A stretch of 64,000 nucleotides of DNA, from the NCBI GenBank assembly GCA_003963115.1, contig RXJQ01000010.1, positions 1 to 64,000 of the forward strand, read 5' to 3'. Made by a program: the position numbers and the translations under genes. The DNA is from Burkholderiales bacterium (GTDB lineage: Bacteria > Pseudomonadota > Gammaproteobacteria > Burkholderiales > Burkholderiaceae_C). Of the stretch, positions 44,897-53,954 are shown piece by piece (the first letter of the stretch is position 1; the number at the start of each line of letters is the position of its first letter). The notes under the pieces are model-generated. The model saw nothing but the letters and a program-made list of their open reading frames with translations, searched no databases and was not told the origin of the DNA.

Positions 44897-45547
44897 TCAA
44901 CCCAGCCAGTCGATGTGGTGGCCGAGCTTGCGGGCCTTGGTGCCCAGATAGCGTTCGTTTTCGGGCTGGACGTCGCTGCGTACCGGCACCCGCTCCTCGA
45001 TCTTCACACCGTGTTGTGTCAGGGTGTCGACCTTGCGCGGGTTGTTGGTCATGAGCTTGACCGATGACACGCCCAGGACGGAGAGGATCTCGGCAGCGGC
45101 ATCGAAGTTGCGCAGGTCTGGTGCAAAGCCCAGGTGCTGGTTGGCCTCGACGGTGTCCAGACCCTGGTCTTGCAACTGGTATGCCCGCAGCTTGTTGGCC
45201 AGGCCGATGCCCCGGCCTTCCTGGCGCAGATAGACGACCACGCCACTGCCCTTCTTGCCGATCTCGCTCATGGCGAAATGCAGTTGGGGGCCGCAGTCGC
45301 AGCGCAGGGAGCCAAAGACGTCGCCGGTCATGCACTCGGAGTGCACGCGCACCAGGGCACTGCCTTTGACATCGCCCATGACCATGGCGACATGCTCCAG
45401 CCCCGTGGCCTTTTCGCGGAACAGCTTCATGGTGAAACTGCCATGTTCGGTCGGCACACGTGCCTCGGCCAGGAACTCCACCAGGGCGGTGGTCACCGGT
45501 GTCAGCGCATCGGCTGGGGGCTTGCTGGCGGAATCAGGGATTGACAT
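44897..45547 (-). CDS. ribA: GTP cyclohydrolase II
   Basis: 216 aa, the first enzyme of riboflavin synthesis, opening GTP to a diaminopyrimidine with loss of formate and pyrophosphate. Zinc cysteines are in ECMTGDVFGSLRCDCG. The catalytic LRQEGRGIGL loop and the NNPRKV substrate motif are present. It is the stand-alone RibA form, not fused to RibB. An AGGAAA lies before the ATG. I saw no FMN riboswitch in the upstream region. Confidence 0.95.
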   Translation of the reverse strand: MSIPDSASKPPADALTPVTTALVEFLAEARVPTEHGSFTMKLFREKATGLEHVAMVMGDVKGSALVRVHSECMTGDVFGSLRCDCGPQLHFAMSEIGKKGSGVVVYLRQEGRGIGLANKLRAYQLQDQGLDTVEANQHLGFAPDLRNFDAAAEILSVLGVSSVKLMTNNPRKVDTLTQHGVKIEERVPVRSDVQPENERYLGTKARKLGHHIDWLG

Positions 45548-45709
45548 TCATTTTCCTCAGGGGCCCATATTTTGCCAAAAGCCACCTAGCTTCACATTTT
45601 GGTGCGCAAAAAGCCTTGGGCCATGCTGAATAGGTGAATAAGTTCCCGCCTGCGGAAAAACTGGTGGCCTTCTTGACCCAGATCGCGTTTTACGGCGACA
45701 CTGCAGGAC

Positions 45710-45796
45710 ATGAACCGCGTCTTCCGCATCTCCCGAATTCGAACCCGCCTAGCACTAGCTGACAACAGCTGGTGTGTTCGGGTCACGTGCGCATAG
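45710..45796 (+). CDS. Putative leuA leader peptide (28 aa)
   Basis: This short frame ([20 protein letters not shown]...) has agga just upstream. It contains two CTA leucine codons separated by one codon (45749-45757), and CTA is very rare in this GC-rich sequence. Its position relative to three alternative hairpins before leuA is that of a control peptide for attenuation. Confidence 0.5.
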   Translation: MNRVFRISRIRTRLALADNSWCVRVTCA

Positions 45797-45852
45797 ATCG
45801 AGTTCACTCTCACCGCATCCCCAACAACGCCAGCCCAAGCCGCTGGCGTTTT
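45757..45852 (+). terminator. Attenuator of leuA (1:2, 2:3 and 3:4 hairpins)
   Basis: Segment 1:2 is AGCTG-ACAA-CAGCT (45757-45770). Segment 2:3 is GCTGGTG (45768-45774) with CGCCAGC (45828-45834), one G-U. Segment 3:4 is AACGCCAGC (45826-45834) with GCTGGCGTT (45842-45850), a perfect 9-bp stem ending in TTTT (45849-45852). A ribosome stalled at the CTA codons would cover segment 1, free segment 2 and so prevent the 3:4 terminator. Confidence 0.6.
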
Positions 45853-45944
45853 GCATTCCGGGATCGTTGACCCGCAGGAGAGGTCAAATAGAAACGGGTT
45901 CCACGCCAGACGGCTTTCTTCCACCCCTGAGGAAAGTCACTGTC

Positions 45945-47672
45945 ATGAGCATGCTCGTCAACCCCGCCGCCAAGTACACCCCCGCTTCCCCCATTGCCCT
46001 GCCGGACCGAAGCTGGCCCAACCAGCGCATCACCCAGGCGCCGAGCTGGATGAGCACCGACCTGCGGGACGGCAACCAGGCCTTGTTCGAGCCCATGAAC
46101 GGGGCGACCAAGCTGAGGCTCTTCCAGTTGCTCGTCGAGATCGGCTTCAAGGAGATCGAGGTGGCTTTCCCGGCCGCGTCCCGCACCGACTTCGAGTTCG
46201 TGCGGACCTTGATCGAAGGCGGCCACATTCCGGATGACGTGACCATCGAGGTCATCACCCAGGCTAGAGAAGACCTGATCCGCGACACCTTCGAGTCCTT
46301 GCGCGGCGCACCTCGGGCCATCGTGCACCTCTACAACGCCACGGCACCGGCCTGGAGGCGCACGGTGTTCGGCATGAACCGCGACGAGGTGCAGCAACTG
46401 GCTGTGCGCAGCACCCGCCTGATCCGCCAGTTGGCCGATGCCCAGCCCGAAACGCGCTGGACCTTCCAGTACAGCCCCGAGACCTTCAGCACGACCGAGC
46501 CGGACTTTGCGCTCTCGGTGTGCAACGCGGTGATCGAGGCCTGGGGCCCGACGGTCGAGGCGCCCATGATCGTCAACCTGCCAGCCACGGTGGAAGCCAG
46601 CACACCCAATGTCTACGCGGACCAGATCGAGTGGATGAACCGGCGGCTTGTGCAGCGCGAGGCCGTGATCCTCAGCGTGCACCCGCACAACGATCGGGGC
46701 ACGGCGGTGGCGGCGGCCGAACTGGCCGTGATGGCCGGGGCGCAGCGGGTCGAAGGCTGCCTCTTTGGCAATGGTGAGCGCACCGGCAATGTGGACCTGG
46801 TGACCCTGGCCTTGAACCTCTACAGCCAAGGCGTCAGCCCCCAGCTGAATTTCTCGAACCTGCCGTCCATTGCCCGCACAGTCGAGCAATGCATCGCCTT
46901 GCCCGTTCATCCCCGGCATCCTTACGCGGGCGACCTGGTCTTCACGGCGTTTTCGGGCTCGCATCAGGATGCCATCCGCAAGGGGCTGGCCTCGCAGCAA
47001 GCCGATGCGCCATGGGCCGTGCCTTACCTGCCTATTGACCCGCGCGATGTGGGTTCGAACTACGAGGCGGTCATCCGCGTCAACAGCCAGTCTGGCAAGG
47101 GCGGCGTCACCTATCTGCTGGAGTCGGCCTATGGCTTGGTGATTCCGCGTCGGGCGCAGGTCGAGTTCAGCGGCAGCGTGCAGGCGGTGGCCGATGACAC
47201 CGGCCGCGAGCTGACTGCCGGCGCTTTGTGGGCGATGTTCCAGGCCGAGTATCTGGCTGCGCCGGGCCCATGGCAATTGCTGCATCACCATGTGAGCGAC
47301 GACCTGGGCCAAAGCCGGGTGGAGTTGCTGGTGCAGACCCCGCATGGCACCAGGCGCCTGCACGGTCATGGCAACGGCCCGCTGGATGCGGCCTGGCAGG
47401 CGGTGCAGTCTTTGCCCTTGCCGGTGGGCACGCAATGGCATGGTTTTGAGGAGCATGCGATCGGGCAAGGCTCGGATGCCACCGCGCTGGCCTGGGTGGA
47501 AGTGGGGGCGCCCGGCATCTCGGCAAGCATCTATGGCGCGGGGCGGCACCCGCATCTGGTCAGTGCATCCCTGCAGGCCATGATGCAGGCGATCAACCGG
47601 CTGGCCGTGAAGGCAGGCTGGTCTGCCGATGTCGATGTCGTGGCCGAGCCAGACAAGGAGCGTGCCGCATGA
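45945..47672 (+). CDS. leuA: 2-isopropylmalate synthase, long form
   Basis: 575 aa, the first committed enzyme of leucine synthesis (acetyl-CoA plus 2-oxoisovalerate). The TIM-barrel catalytic domain carries [19 protein letters not shown] and [21 protein letters not shown] for metal and substrate binding, and GNGERTGN. The C-terminal part is the regulatory domain for leucine feedback. It is the long 'yeast/actinobacterial-type' LeuA found in many bacteria. ATG 45945 follows gagg. It probably responds to leucine both by feedback and by the upstream attenuator. Confidence 0.95.
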   Translation: MSMLVNPAAKYTPASPIALPDRSWPNQRITQAPSWMSTDLRDGNQALFEPMNGATKLRLFQLLVEIGFKEIEVAFPAASRTDFEFVRTLIEGGHIPDDVTIEVITQAREDLIRDTFESLRGAPRAIVHLYNATAPAWRRTVFGMNRDEVQQLAVRSTRLIRQLADAQPETRWTFQYSPETFSTTEPDFALSVCNAVIEAWGPTVEAPMIVNLPATVEASTPNVYADQIEWMNRRLVQREAVILSVHPHNDRGTAVAAAELAVMAGAQRVEGCLFGNGERTGNVDLVTLALNLYSQGVSPQLNFSNLPSIARTVEQCIALPVHPRHPYAGDLVFTAFSGSHQDAIRKGLASQQADAPWAVPYLPIDPRDVGSNYEAVIRVNSQSGKGGVTYLLESAYGLVIPRRAQVEFSGSVQAVADDTGRELTAGALWAMFQAEYLAAPGPWQLLHHHVSDDLGQSRVELLVQTPHGTRRLHGHGNGPLDAAWQAVQSLPLPVGTQWHGFEEHAIGQGSDATALAWVEVGAPGISASIYGAGRHPHLVSASLQAMMQAINRLAVKAGWSADVDVVAEPDKERAA

Positions 47673-48001
47673 GACACCGCACTGCTTCTTCAGGCGTCTG
47701 CCCGAGCTGTCAGCATCAGGGCTTGCTGCAACGCCATGCCATCCGCCCCTGCTGGTGGCGCGATGTGCCTCAGGACGGCAGACCGCAAGTGCGGCGTGGG
47801 CACATCGTGCGCTGGCGCTGCCCTGCGTGCCAGCAGACGCACTCTTGCGTGCCGGAATGGGCCTTGCCCGGCAAGCGCCTGACCCGCGCACTGGACTCCT
47901 GGGTGCGCGAGGCCTTGCGAACCGGCCAAAGTGCGCGCGCCGTGGCCCGCGGGTGCGGCGTGGACGAAAAAACCGTGCGGACCTGGGGGAACACGAGCTG
48001 A
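47669..48001 (+). CDS. Zinc-ribbon/helix-turn-helix protein, truncated ISL3-like transposase remnant
   Basis: 110 aa. CPSCQHQG and CPACQQTH form a zinc ribbon. Between them lies [11 protein letters not shown], and a C-terminal helix-turn-helix follows ([18 protein letters not shown]). This is the N-terminal architecture of ISL3-family transposases, but the catalytic DDE domain is absent. It overlaps the leuA stop codon by 4 nt, so it is read with leuA. It is either a transposase remnant or a small regulator that reused the domain. Confidence 0.55.
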   Translation: MRHRTASSGVCPSCQHQGLLQRHAIRPCWWRDVPQDGRPQVRRGHIVRWRCPACQQTHSCVPEWALPGKRLTRALDSWVREALRTGQSARAVARGCGVDEKTVRTWGNTS

Positions 48002-48052
48002 AGCCTTCAGCTTGGCTTGGTGGGCTGGACGGGCGAGATCGAAATCGCTAAG

Positions 48053-48074
48053 ATACTGGACGTTTGTACAGTAT
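48053..48074 (+). promoter_or_regulatory. LexA/SOS box before imuA
   Basis: atactgg-N8-acagtat fits the LexA box CTGT-N8-ACAG with one mismatch (CTGG), with extended ATACTG/CAGTAT arms. It ends 13 nt before the imuA ATG, and a TAAGAT -10-like hexamer overlaps its left end (48049-48054). Confidence 0.75.
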
Positions 48075-48087
48075 TTTGCCGAGTGAA

Positions 48088-48960
48088 ATGACCCCGTCCG
48101 CCACAGCCCCCACTGCCTTGACGAGGCGCATGGATGCCGGGCTTCATTGGCCTGAGCGTCTGCCCGAACACCTGGCCCAGGTCGTGTGGCGTGGCGACGC
48201 CATGGCCAACCGGGTGGACGACACCGTCATCGCCAGCGGCCACGCCGCGCTGGATGCCGAACTGCCCGGCGGCGGATGGCCCTGCCAGTCCATGACCGAG
48301 ATCCTGCACGCGCAGTCGGCCCAGGCCGAATGGCGCCTGCTTGCTCCTGCCTTGGCCCAGGTGGTTGCGCTGGGAGGCTGCGTCTTGCTGATCGCACCGC
48401 CCCATGCACCGCACTTGCCTGGTCTGCACCGCGAAGGTCTGCGCGATGACCGCCTGATTCGCATCGAGGCCCAAACGCCCGCAGAGCGCCTGTGGGCCAC
48501 GGAGCAGGCGCTCAAGGCCGGCTGCGTCAGTGCGGTGTTGAGCTGGTTGCCTCAGGTGCGCCCCGAACAGCTGCGGCGCCTGCATGCCCATGCCGGGCGG
48601 CATCCTGGTCTGCTGTTCGTCTTTCGGCCCTTGCGTATGCAGGCAGACTCCTCTGCTGCGCCTTTGCGCCTGGCCCTTGGTTTGGGCGCGTATCCGCATC
48701 CGCTGCAAGTGCAGATCATCAAGCGACGAGGGCCTGCCATGGCTCAGCCTTTGAGCCTGCCGCATTGGTCGGCGGGCTTGCTCAAACTGATGCCCGCGGA
48801 AGTCACGCCATCTTCTCCTCCCCAACTCAGACCACTCTCCCCGCCAGTCGCACCCACCCCGATCTCCGCCTCTGTCATCCCCGTCACCGCAACCGAGCCG
48901 AGCCCGCACCATGTCGCACTGGATCGCCTTGCTGCCCGGGAGTCAGGCATCTTGTCCTGA
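48088..48960 (+). CDS. imuA: ImuA, SOS mutagenesis accessory protein (RecA/SulA-related)
   Basis: 290 aa. It is a RecA-like protein without a full Walker A: LDAELPGGGWPCQSMTEI aligns with the RecA N-terminal loop. It is part of the imuA-imuB-dnaE2 mutasome that copies damaged DNA. The ATG at 48088 is chosen because an upstream TTG at 48064 lies within the LexA box. The imuB start overlaps its 3' end by 50 bp. Confidence 0.88.
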   Translation: MTPSATAPTALTRRMDAGLHWPERLPEHLAQVVWRGDAMANRVDDTVIASGHAALDAELPGGGWPCQSMTEILHAQSAQAEWRLLAPALAQVVALGGCVLLIAPPHAPHLPGLHREGLRDDRLIRIEAQTPAERLWATEQALKAGCVSAVLSWLPQVRPEQLRRLHAHAGRHPGLLFVFRPLRMQADSSAAPLRLALGLGAYPHPLQVQIIKRRGPAMAQPLSLPHWSAGLLKLMPAEVTPSSPPQLRPLSPPVAPTPISASVIPVTATEPSPHHVALDRLAARESGILS

Positions 48961-50422
48961 GGCCAGTGCATTCCAGGTCACGGCCCAGATCAGCATCCAG
49001 ACGGACGGGCAAGCGGTGGCGCAGCCTGCCATCGACGCCCTGCGCCTGGGTTGGCGGATGCTGCAGTTCACGCCGCGCGTGGCCTTGCTGGAAGACGCGG
49101 TGGTGCTGGAGGTGCAAGCCAGTGAGCGCCTGTTCGGCGGCCCTCAAGCCTTGCGCGAGCGTGTGGTGGGCGAGGCTTTGGCACATGGGGCGCAGGCCTG
49201 GGCTCACGCGGGCAGTGGCCTGGCTGCCCTTGCACTGGCCCGTGCAGCAAGCCAGTTGAATCAGGGCTCGCACCTTGACGGCGATGATGGGAAGACACTG
49301 GACGACAGCGATGAAGAAGATGAAGTCGCCCAGACGTATCTGGCTGAGCGCCTCGATCCCTTGCCCTTGGATGTGCTGCCCGGTGTGACCGCGCACGCCC
49401 CGACCCTGGCCCGACTGGGCTGCCGCAGCCTGGCCGATGTGCGCGCCCTGCCCCGTGGCGGCTTGAGCCGGCGCTTTGGCGCAGGGCTGTTGCAAACGCT
49501 GGATCAGGCTTATGGCGAGCGGCCCGAGGCCTTCGAATGGCTGACGCTGCCGCCCGTGTTCGATGCCCGTCTGGAGTTGCCAGGCCGGGTCGAGTCGGCG
49601 CCGGCCCTGCTGTTCGCGGCCAAGCGCTTGCTCAAGCCCCTGTGCGCCTGGCTGGCTGGCCGGCAAGCGGCTGCTTTGGCCTTCACCCTGCGCTGGCAGC
49701 ACGATTGGCACCGGCGCGACACCAGCAGCGAAGGCGAATGGACGGTGCGCCTGGGCAGCCCCAGCCGTGATGAGACCCGGCTGAGCCGCCTGCTTGCCGA
49801 GCACCTGCAACACATCCAGCTGGCCGCGCCCGTGGGTGACATCAGCCTGCATGTCGACGAAATCGAGCCCTTACCCCTGTGCAGCCAGCAGCTGTTTCAC
49901 GAGCACCGCGAAGACCAGTTGAGTGCGCGCCCCGATGCCCTGCTCACGCCCGCCGCACAAAGGGCCCAGCGTGATGCCCTGCTGGCCTTGCTCGACAAGC
50001 TCAGCGTGCGCCTGGGCGAAGACCGTGTCTTGCAGGCCCGCATCCAGGCCGATCACCGGCTGGAACACACCCAGTGCTGGCAGCCCGCCGCACAAGCCCT
50101 GTCCAAACTGCCAGCTGACAAGGCCAAGCCGGCGCAGATATCCGACATGCCACAGCCTGCTTGGGTATTGGCTGAACCTCTGCTGCTGGCCATGGACAGC
50201 CAGCGTGGCGGGCAACCGGTCTACCAAGGCCGGCTCAATCTGCTGGCCGGGCCGCATCGCATCGAAGCCGGCTGGTGGGACGCCCGCACCGGCCACGCCC
50301 GCGTGACGCGCGACTACTACCTCGCCAGCAGCGCCCATGCCGGGCTGCTGTGGGTCTTCAAGGTCCAGCAACGGCCGGACGACACGCGCAGTCCCTGGTA
50401 CCTGCACGGCTTCTTTGCCTGA
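48911..50422 (+). CDS. imuB: ImuB, catalytically inactive Y-family polymerase homologue
   Basis: 503 aa. It has the Y-family polymerase layout (palm/fingers remains with FTPRVALLEDAVVLEVQASERLFGG, thumb, and little finger). The N-terminal acidic catalytic motif of true Y polymerases is not present. ImuB acts as the hub that links DnaE2 and ImuA to the beta clamp. It overlaps imuA, and dnaE2 starts 15 bp after its stop. Confidence 0.9.
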   Translation: MSHWIALLPGSQASCPEASAFQVTAQISIQTDGQAVAQPAIDALRLGWRMLQFTPRVALLEDAVVLEVQASERLFGGPQALRERVVGEALAHGAQAWAHAGSGLAALALARAASQLNQGSHLDGDDGKTLDDSDEEDEVAQTYLAERLDPLPLDVLPGVTAHAPTLARLGCRSLADVRALPRGGLSRRFGAGLLQTLDQAYGERPEAFEWLTLPPVFDARLELPGRVESAPALLFAAKRLLKPLCAWLAGRQAAALAFTLRWQHDWHRRDTSSEGEWTVRLGSPSRDETRLSRLLAEHLQHIQLAAPVGDISLHVDEIEPLPLCSQQLFHEHREDQLSARPDALLTPAAQRAQRDALLALLDKLSVRLGEDRVLQARIQADHRLEHTQCWQPAAQALSKLPADKAKPAQISDMPQPAWVLAEPLLLAMDSQRGGQPVYQGRLNLLAGPHRIEAGWWDARTGHARVTRDYYLASSAHAGLLWVFKVQQRPDDTRSPWYLHGFFA

Positions 50423-50437
50423 CCGAGACGCCACGCC

Positions 50438-53400
50438 ATGTCGATGTCAAACGCACCCGCTGCCCCCTTGGCATCCGCCCTGCCCGATTACATCGAGCTG
50501 CATGCGGTGACGAACTTTTCCTTCCTGCGCGGTGCTTCGCATGGGGAGGAGTTGGTGCAGCGGGCGCTGGCGCTGGGCTACAAAGGGCTGGCCATCACCG
50601 ATGACTGCAGCATGGCCGGCGTGGTCCGGGCGCATCTGGCCTTGCGCGAAGCCATCAAGGCCAAACAAGCTGGGGCCGAGGACTTCAAGCTGCTGATCGG
50701 CAGCGAGTTCCAGGTCTTCGAACACCCTCAGCATGAGACCCCGTTCAGATTGATCGTGCTGGCCTGCGACCGCGAGGGCTACGGCCTGCTGTGCGAGTTC
50801 ATCACCCGCTTGCGCCGGGCCACCGAAGGCAAAGGGCAGGCCCTGCTGTACCGCGAACACATCCGTTCCGAGTTGCTGGCGCATTGCGTGGTGCTCATGG
50901 CCCCTCATCGTCTGGAAGACGTCAGCACGATCACGCGGCAGGCCCAGTGGCTCCGGCAGCGCTTCGCAGGCCGCTGCTGGCTGGCCCTGGCGCAACACAA
51001 GCAACTGGACGATGCCGTCTGGCTGCGCACCCTTCGCCATGTCAGTGAAACCTGCCAGGTGCCGCTGGTCGCCACTGGTGATGTGCTCATGCACGCCCGC
51101 TCGCGCAAGCCCCTGCAGGACGTGCTCACCGCCATCCGTATCAGCCAGCCTCTGCCCGAATGCGGCCTGGCCCTGGAACGCCATGCCGAGCGGCACCTGC
51201 GCAGCCGCTTGCAACTGGGGCAGTGCTATCCGGCCGACACCCTGGCCGCCACGCTCGATGTGGCCGCGCATTGCCACTTCAGCCTTGATGAGTTGCGCTA
51301 CGAATACCCTGAAGAAGTCGTGCCTCTGGATGAAACCCCATCGAGCCACCTGCGCCGCCTGGTCTACGAAGGCAGCACATGGCGCTACCCGCAAGGCGTG
51401 CCGGCCCACATCCAGACGCAGATCGAGACAGAGCTGAGCCTGATCGGCGATCTGCACTACGAAAAGTACTTCCTCACGGTCTACGACATCGTGCGTTTCG
51501 CGCGCTCCCAGCAGATCCTCTGCCAGGGCCGAGGCAGCGCGGCTAACTCGGTCGTGTGCTACTGCCTGGGCATCACCGAGGTCAGCCCGGACCTGACCAC
51601 CCTGCTGTTCGAGCGCTTCATCTCCAAAGAGCGCAACGAGCCGCCCGACATCGACGTGGACTTCGAGCATGAGCGCCGCGAAGAGGTCATCCAATATCTC
51701 TATCAACGCTATGGGCGCGACCGCACGGCCTTGACCGCCACGGTCATCTGCTACCGCACACGCCGCGCCTTGCGTGAGGTCGGCAAGGCCCTGGGCTTCA
51801 GTGCGGAGGTGATCGAGCAGGTTGCCCACAACCACCAATGGTGGGATGGCGGCGGCATCCAGACCGAGCGCTTGCAGGAGCTGGGCCTTGACCCCAAAGA
51901 CATGCGCCTGCGCCAATGGCAGGACCTCACGCGCGCCCTCATCGGCTTCCCCAGGCACCTGAGCCAGCACACAGGCGGCTTCGTCATCGCCGGTGAGGCC
52001 TTGTGCCGCATGGTGCCCATCGAGAACGCGGCCATGCCTGACCGCAGCGTGATCCAGTGGGACAAGGACGACCTTGATGCCCTGGGCCTGCTCAAGGTCG
52101 ACGTGCTGGCCCTGGGCATGCTCACAGCCTTGCGCAAGGCACTGGATTTTGTCGGACAACTGCGAGGCCATGCCTTTGACCTGCAAGACATTCCCAGAGA
52201 AGACAAGGCCACCTACGACATGATCTGCGAGGCCGACACCATCGGCGTCTTCCAGATCGAAAGCCGTGCGCAGATGAGCATGCTGCCTCGGCTGAGGCCA
52301 CGCGCGTTCTACGACCTGGTGGTGGAGGTGGCGCTGGTGCGGCCCGGGCCGATACAGGGCGGCATGGTGCACCCTTATCTGGAACGGCGCGAGCTGTATC
52401 GACAGAACCCGGCGGCCATCACCTACCCGCCCAACCTTGACAAGGCGCTGGAACGCACACTGGGCGTGCCCATCTTCCAGGAGCAGGTCATGCAGATCGT
52501 CGTGCTGGCCGCAGGCTTCACGGCAGGCGAAGCCGATGAGCTGCGCCGTTCGATGGCAGCCTGGCGCCGCAAAGGCGGTGTCCACAAGTTCAAGGACAAG
52601 GTCATCAAGGGCATGATTGCCAACCGGTACGACCCTGCTTTTGCGGAGCAGATCTTCAATCAGATCCAGGGCTTTGGCGAATACGGCTTTCCGGAGTCGC
52701 ACGCGGCCAGCTTTGCGCTGCTGGTGTATGCGAGCGCCTGGGTCAAGTGCCATGAGCCTGCGGCCTTCCTGGCAGGGCTGCTCAATGCCCAGCCGCTGGG
52801 CTTTTACTCACCGAGCCAGTTGGTACAGGATGCGCGCAGACATGATGTGGAGGTGCGCTCACCCGATGTCATGCACAGCCAGTGGGACTGCACGCTGGAA
52901 GCCCGTCCCCGCACGCAAGGGCTTCGCGCAGACCAGCCCGCCGTGCGATTGGGGCTGCGCCTGGTGGCCGGGCTGTCGAGCCAGGCCGCCTCGCGCATCG
53001 TGCAGGCGCGCACGCAAGCCCCGTTCAACGACGTGGACGACCTGGCCCGCCGCGCCGACCTCGACCAATCCGACATGCGCGCCCTGGCCTCGGGCGATGC
53101 CCTGATGAGCCTGTCAGGGCACAGAAGGCAGCAGGTCTGGGAAGCCTCGGCCCTGCACCGCGCGCCGCTGCTGCTGCGCGAAGCCCCTGTTGAAGAAGCC
53201 TGGCTGGACCTGCCCTGTGCGCCGGAAGGCGAAGAGATCGTGTTCGACTACGCCTCGCTGGGGCTCACACTGCGCAGCCATCCTCTGGCCTTGCTGCGGC
53301 CTCGGCTGGACGAGCAGCGCCTCTGGACGTCCGAGCATATGCGTGGTTTTCGCCATGGCCAACTGGCACGGGCTTGCGGCATTGTCACCGTGCGGCAGCA

Positions 53401-53641
53401 GCCCGCCACGGCCTCTGGCGTGATCTTCGTGACCCTGGAAGACGAAACCGGTACGGTCAATGTGGTGGTGTGGCGGCATGTGCGCGAACGCTACCGGCAG
53501 GCCCTGCTGCGATCACGCCTGCTGGCTGTGTATGGCGTGTGGCAGCGCGAGGGCGAGGTGCGGCATTTGATTGCGCAGCATTTGCGGGACCTCACGCCGC
53601 TGCTGGGGCGGCTGGCGACGACCAGTCGGGATTTTCATTAA
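50438..53641 (+). CDS. dnaE2: Error-prone DNA polymerase DnaE2 (ImuC)
   Basis: 1067 aa. It starts with a PHP domain (YIELHAVTNFSFLRGASHGEEL). The polymerase catalytic Asp residues are in PPDIDVDFEHERREE, and the C-terminus holds an OB-fold. It is the polymerase of the SOS mutasome with ImuA and ImuB and causes damage-induced mutation. The three genes are tightly linked and LexA-controlled. Confidence 0.95.
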   Translation: MSMSNAPAAPLASALPDYIELHAVTNFSFLRGASHGEELVQRALALGYKGLAITDDCSMAGVVRAHLALREAIKAKQAGAEDFKLLIGSEFQVFEHPQHETPFRLIVLACDREGYGLLCEFITRLRRATEGKGQALLYREHIRSELLAHCVVLMAPHRLEDVSTITRQAQWLRQRFAGRCWLALAQHKQLDDAVWLRTLRHVSETCQVPLVATGDVLMHARSRKPLQDVLTAIRISQPLPECGLALERHAERHLRSRLQLGQCYPADTLAATLDVAAHCHFSLDELRYEYPEEVVPLDETPSSHLRRLVYEGSTWRYPQGVPAHIQTQIETELSLIGDLHYEKYFLTVYDIVRFARSQQILCQGRGSAANSVVCYCLGITEVSPDLTTLLFERFISKERNEPPDIDVDFEHERREEVIQYLYQRYGRDRTALTATVICYRTRRALREVGKALGFSAEVIEQVAHNHQWWDGGGIQTERLQELGLDPKDMRLRQWQDLTRALIGFPRHLSQHTGGFVIAGEALCRMVPIENAAMPDRSVIQWDKDDLDALGLLKVDVLALGMLTALRKALDFVGQLRGHAFDLQDIPREDKATYDMICEADTIGVFQIESRAQMSMLPRLRPRAFYDLVVEVALVRPGPIQGGMVHPYLERRELYRQNPAAITYPPNLDKALERTLGVPIFQEQVMQIVVLAAGFTAGEADELRRSMAAWRRKGGVHKFKDKVIKGMIANRYDPAFAEQIFNQIQGFGEYGFPESHAASFALLVYASAWVKCHEPAAFLAGLLNAQPLGFYSPSQLVQDARRHDVEVRSPDVMHSQWDCTLEARPRTQGLRADQPAVRLGLRLVAGLSSQAASRIVQARTQAPFNDVDDLARRADLDQSDMRALASGDALMSLSGHRRQQVWEASALHRAPLLLREAPVEEAWLDLPCAPEGEEIVFDYASLGLTLRSHPLALLRPRLDEQRLWTSEHMRGFRHGQLARACGIVTVRQQPATASGVIFVTLEDETGTVNVVVWRHVRERYRQALLRSRLLAVYGVWQREGEVRHLIAQHLRDLTPLLGRLATTSRDFH

Positions 53642-53954
53642 GGGGAGCGGCCTGGCCGGGCATGGCTTTATGTATGCCAGCCTGGAGGCGAGGCGGATGG
53701 AGGTTGAGTTAAGGGGGAATAGCGGCTAAGCAGCGAGAGCGGCCTCTCACATACCGACACTAAGTGTCAGGTCCCACCCGAAGTTGACATTGGCCACGAC
53801 AGTTCCACGCCATCTCCATACGACTCGCATCCATGGTTTGATATCCGGATGGCCAGCTACTCAATCCGAGTCATGGATTGGTTGTTTATGATGCTCAGCG
53901 AGTCGTGTATTCAAGAGCTCTGCTTACGAAATCAAGCAAGGTATCAGGTGTCCA
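53642..53954. other. Intergenic region between the SOS cassette and the MFS gene
   Basis: This 313-bp stretch has no convincing gene. A weak hairpin GGCAT-N10-ATGCC lies just after the dnaE2 stop and may end that transcript. Around 53755-53770 there is GACAC-TAA-GTGTC, which resembles an insertion-sequence end, but no transposase is present. Confidence 0.3.

Noticed and set aside
45730-45755. TTCGAACCC motif resembling a tRNA T-arm on the minus strand
   Set aside because: The flanking 5-bp stem does not pair and no acceptor or anticodon arm can be drawn.
45810-47891. Very long open frame (about 690 codons) on the minus strand opposite leuA
   Set aside because: Antisense to a well-conserved gene; low-complexity His/Arg/Gln-rich composition typical of antisense frames in GC-rich DNA.
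50447-52753. About 770-codon open frame opposite dnaE2
   Set aside because: Shadow of the conserved dnaE2 gene; no recognisable domain.
53755-53800. GACAC-TAA-GTGTC followed by a sequence resembling an insertion-sequence end
   Set aside because: No transposase or second end nearby; could not be matched with confidence.
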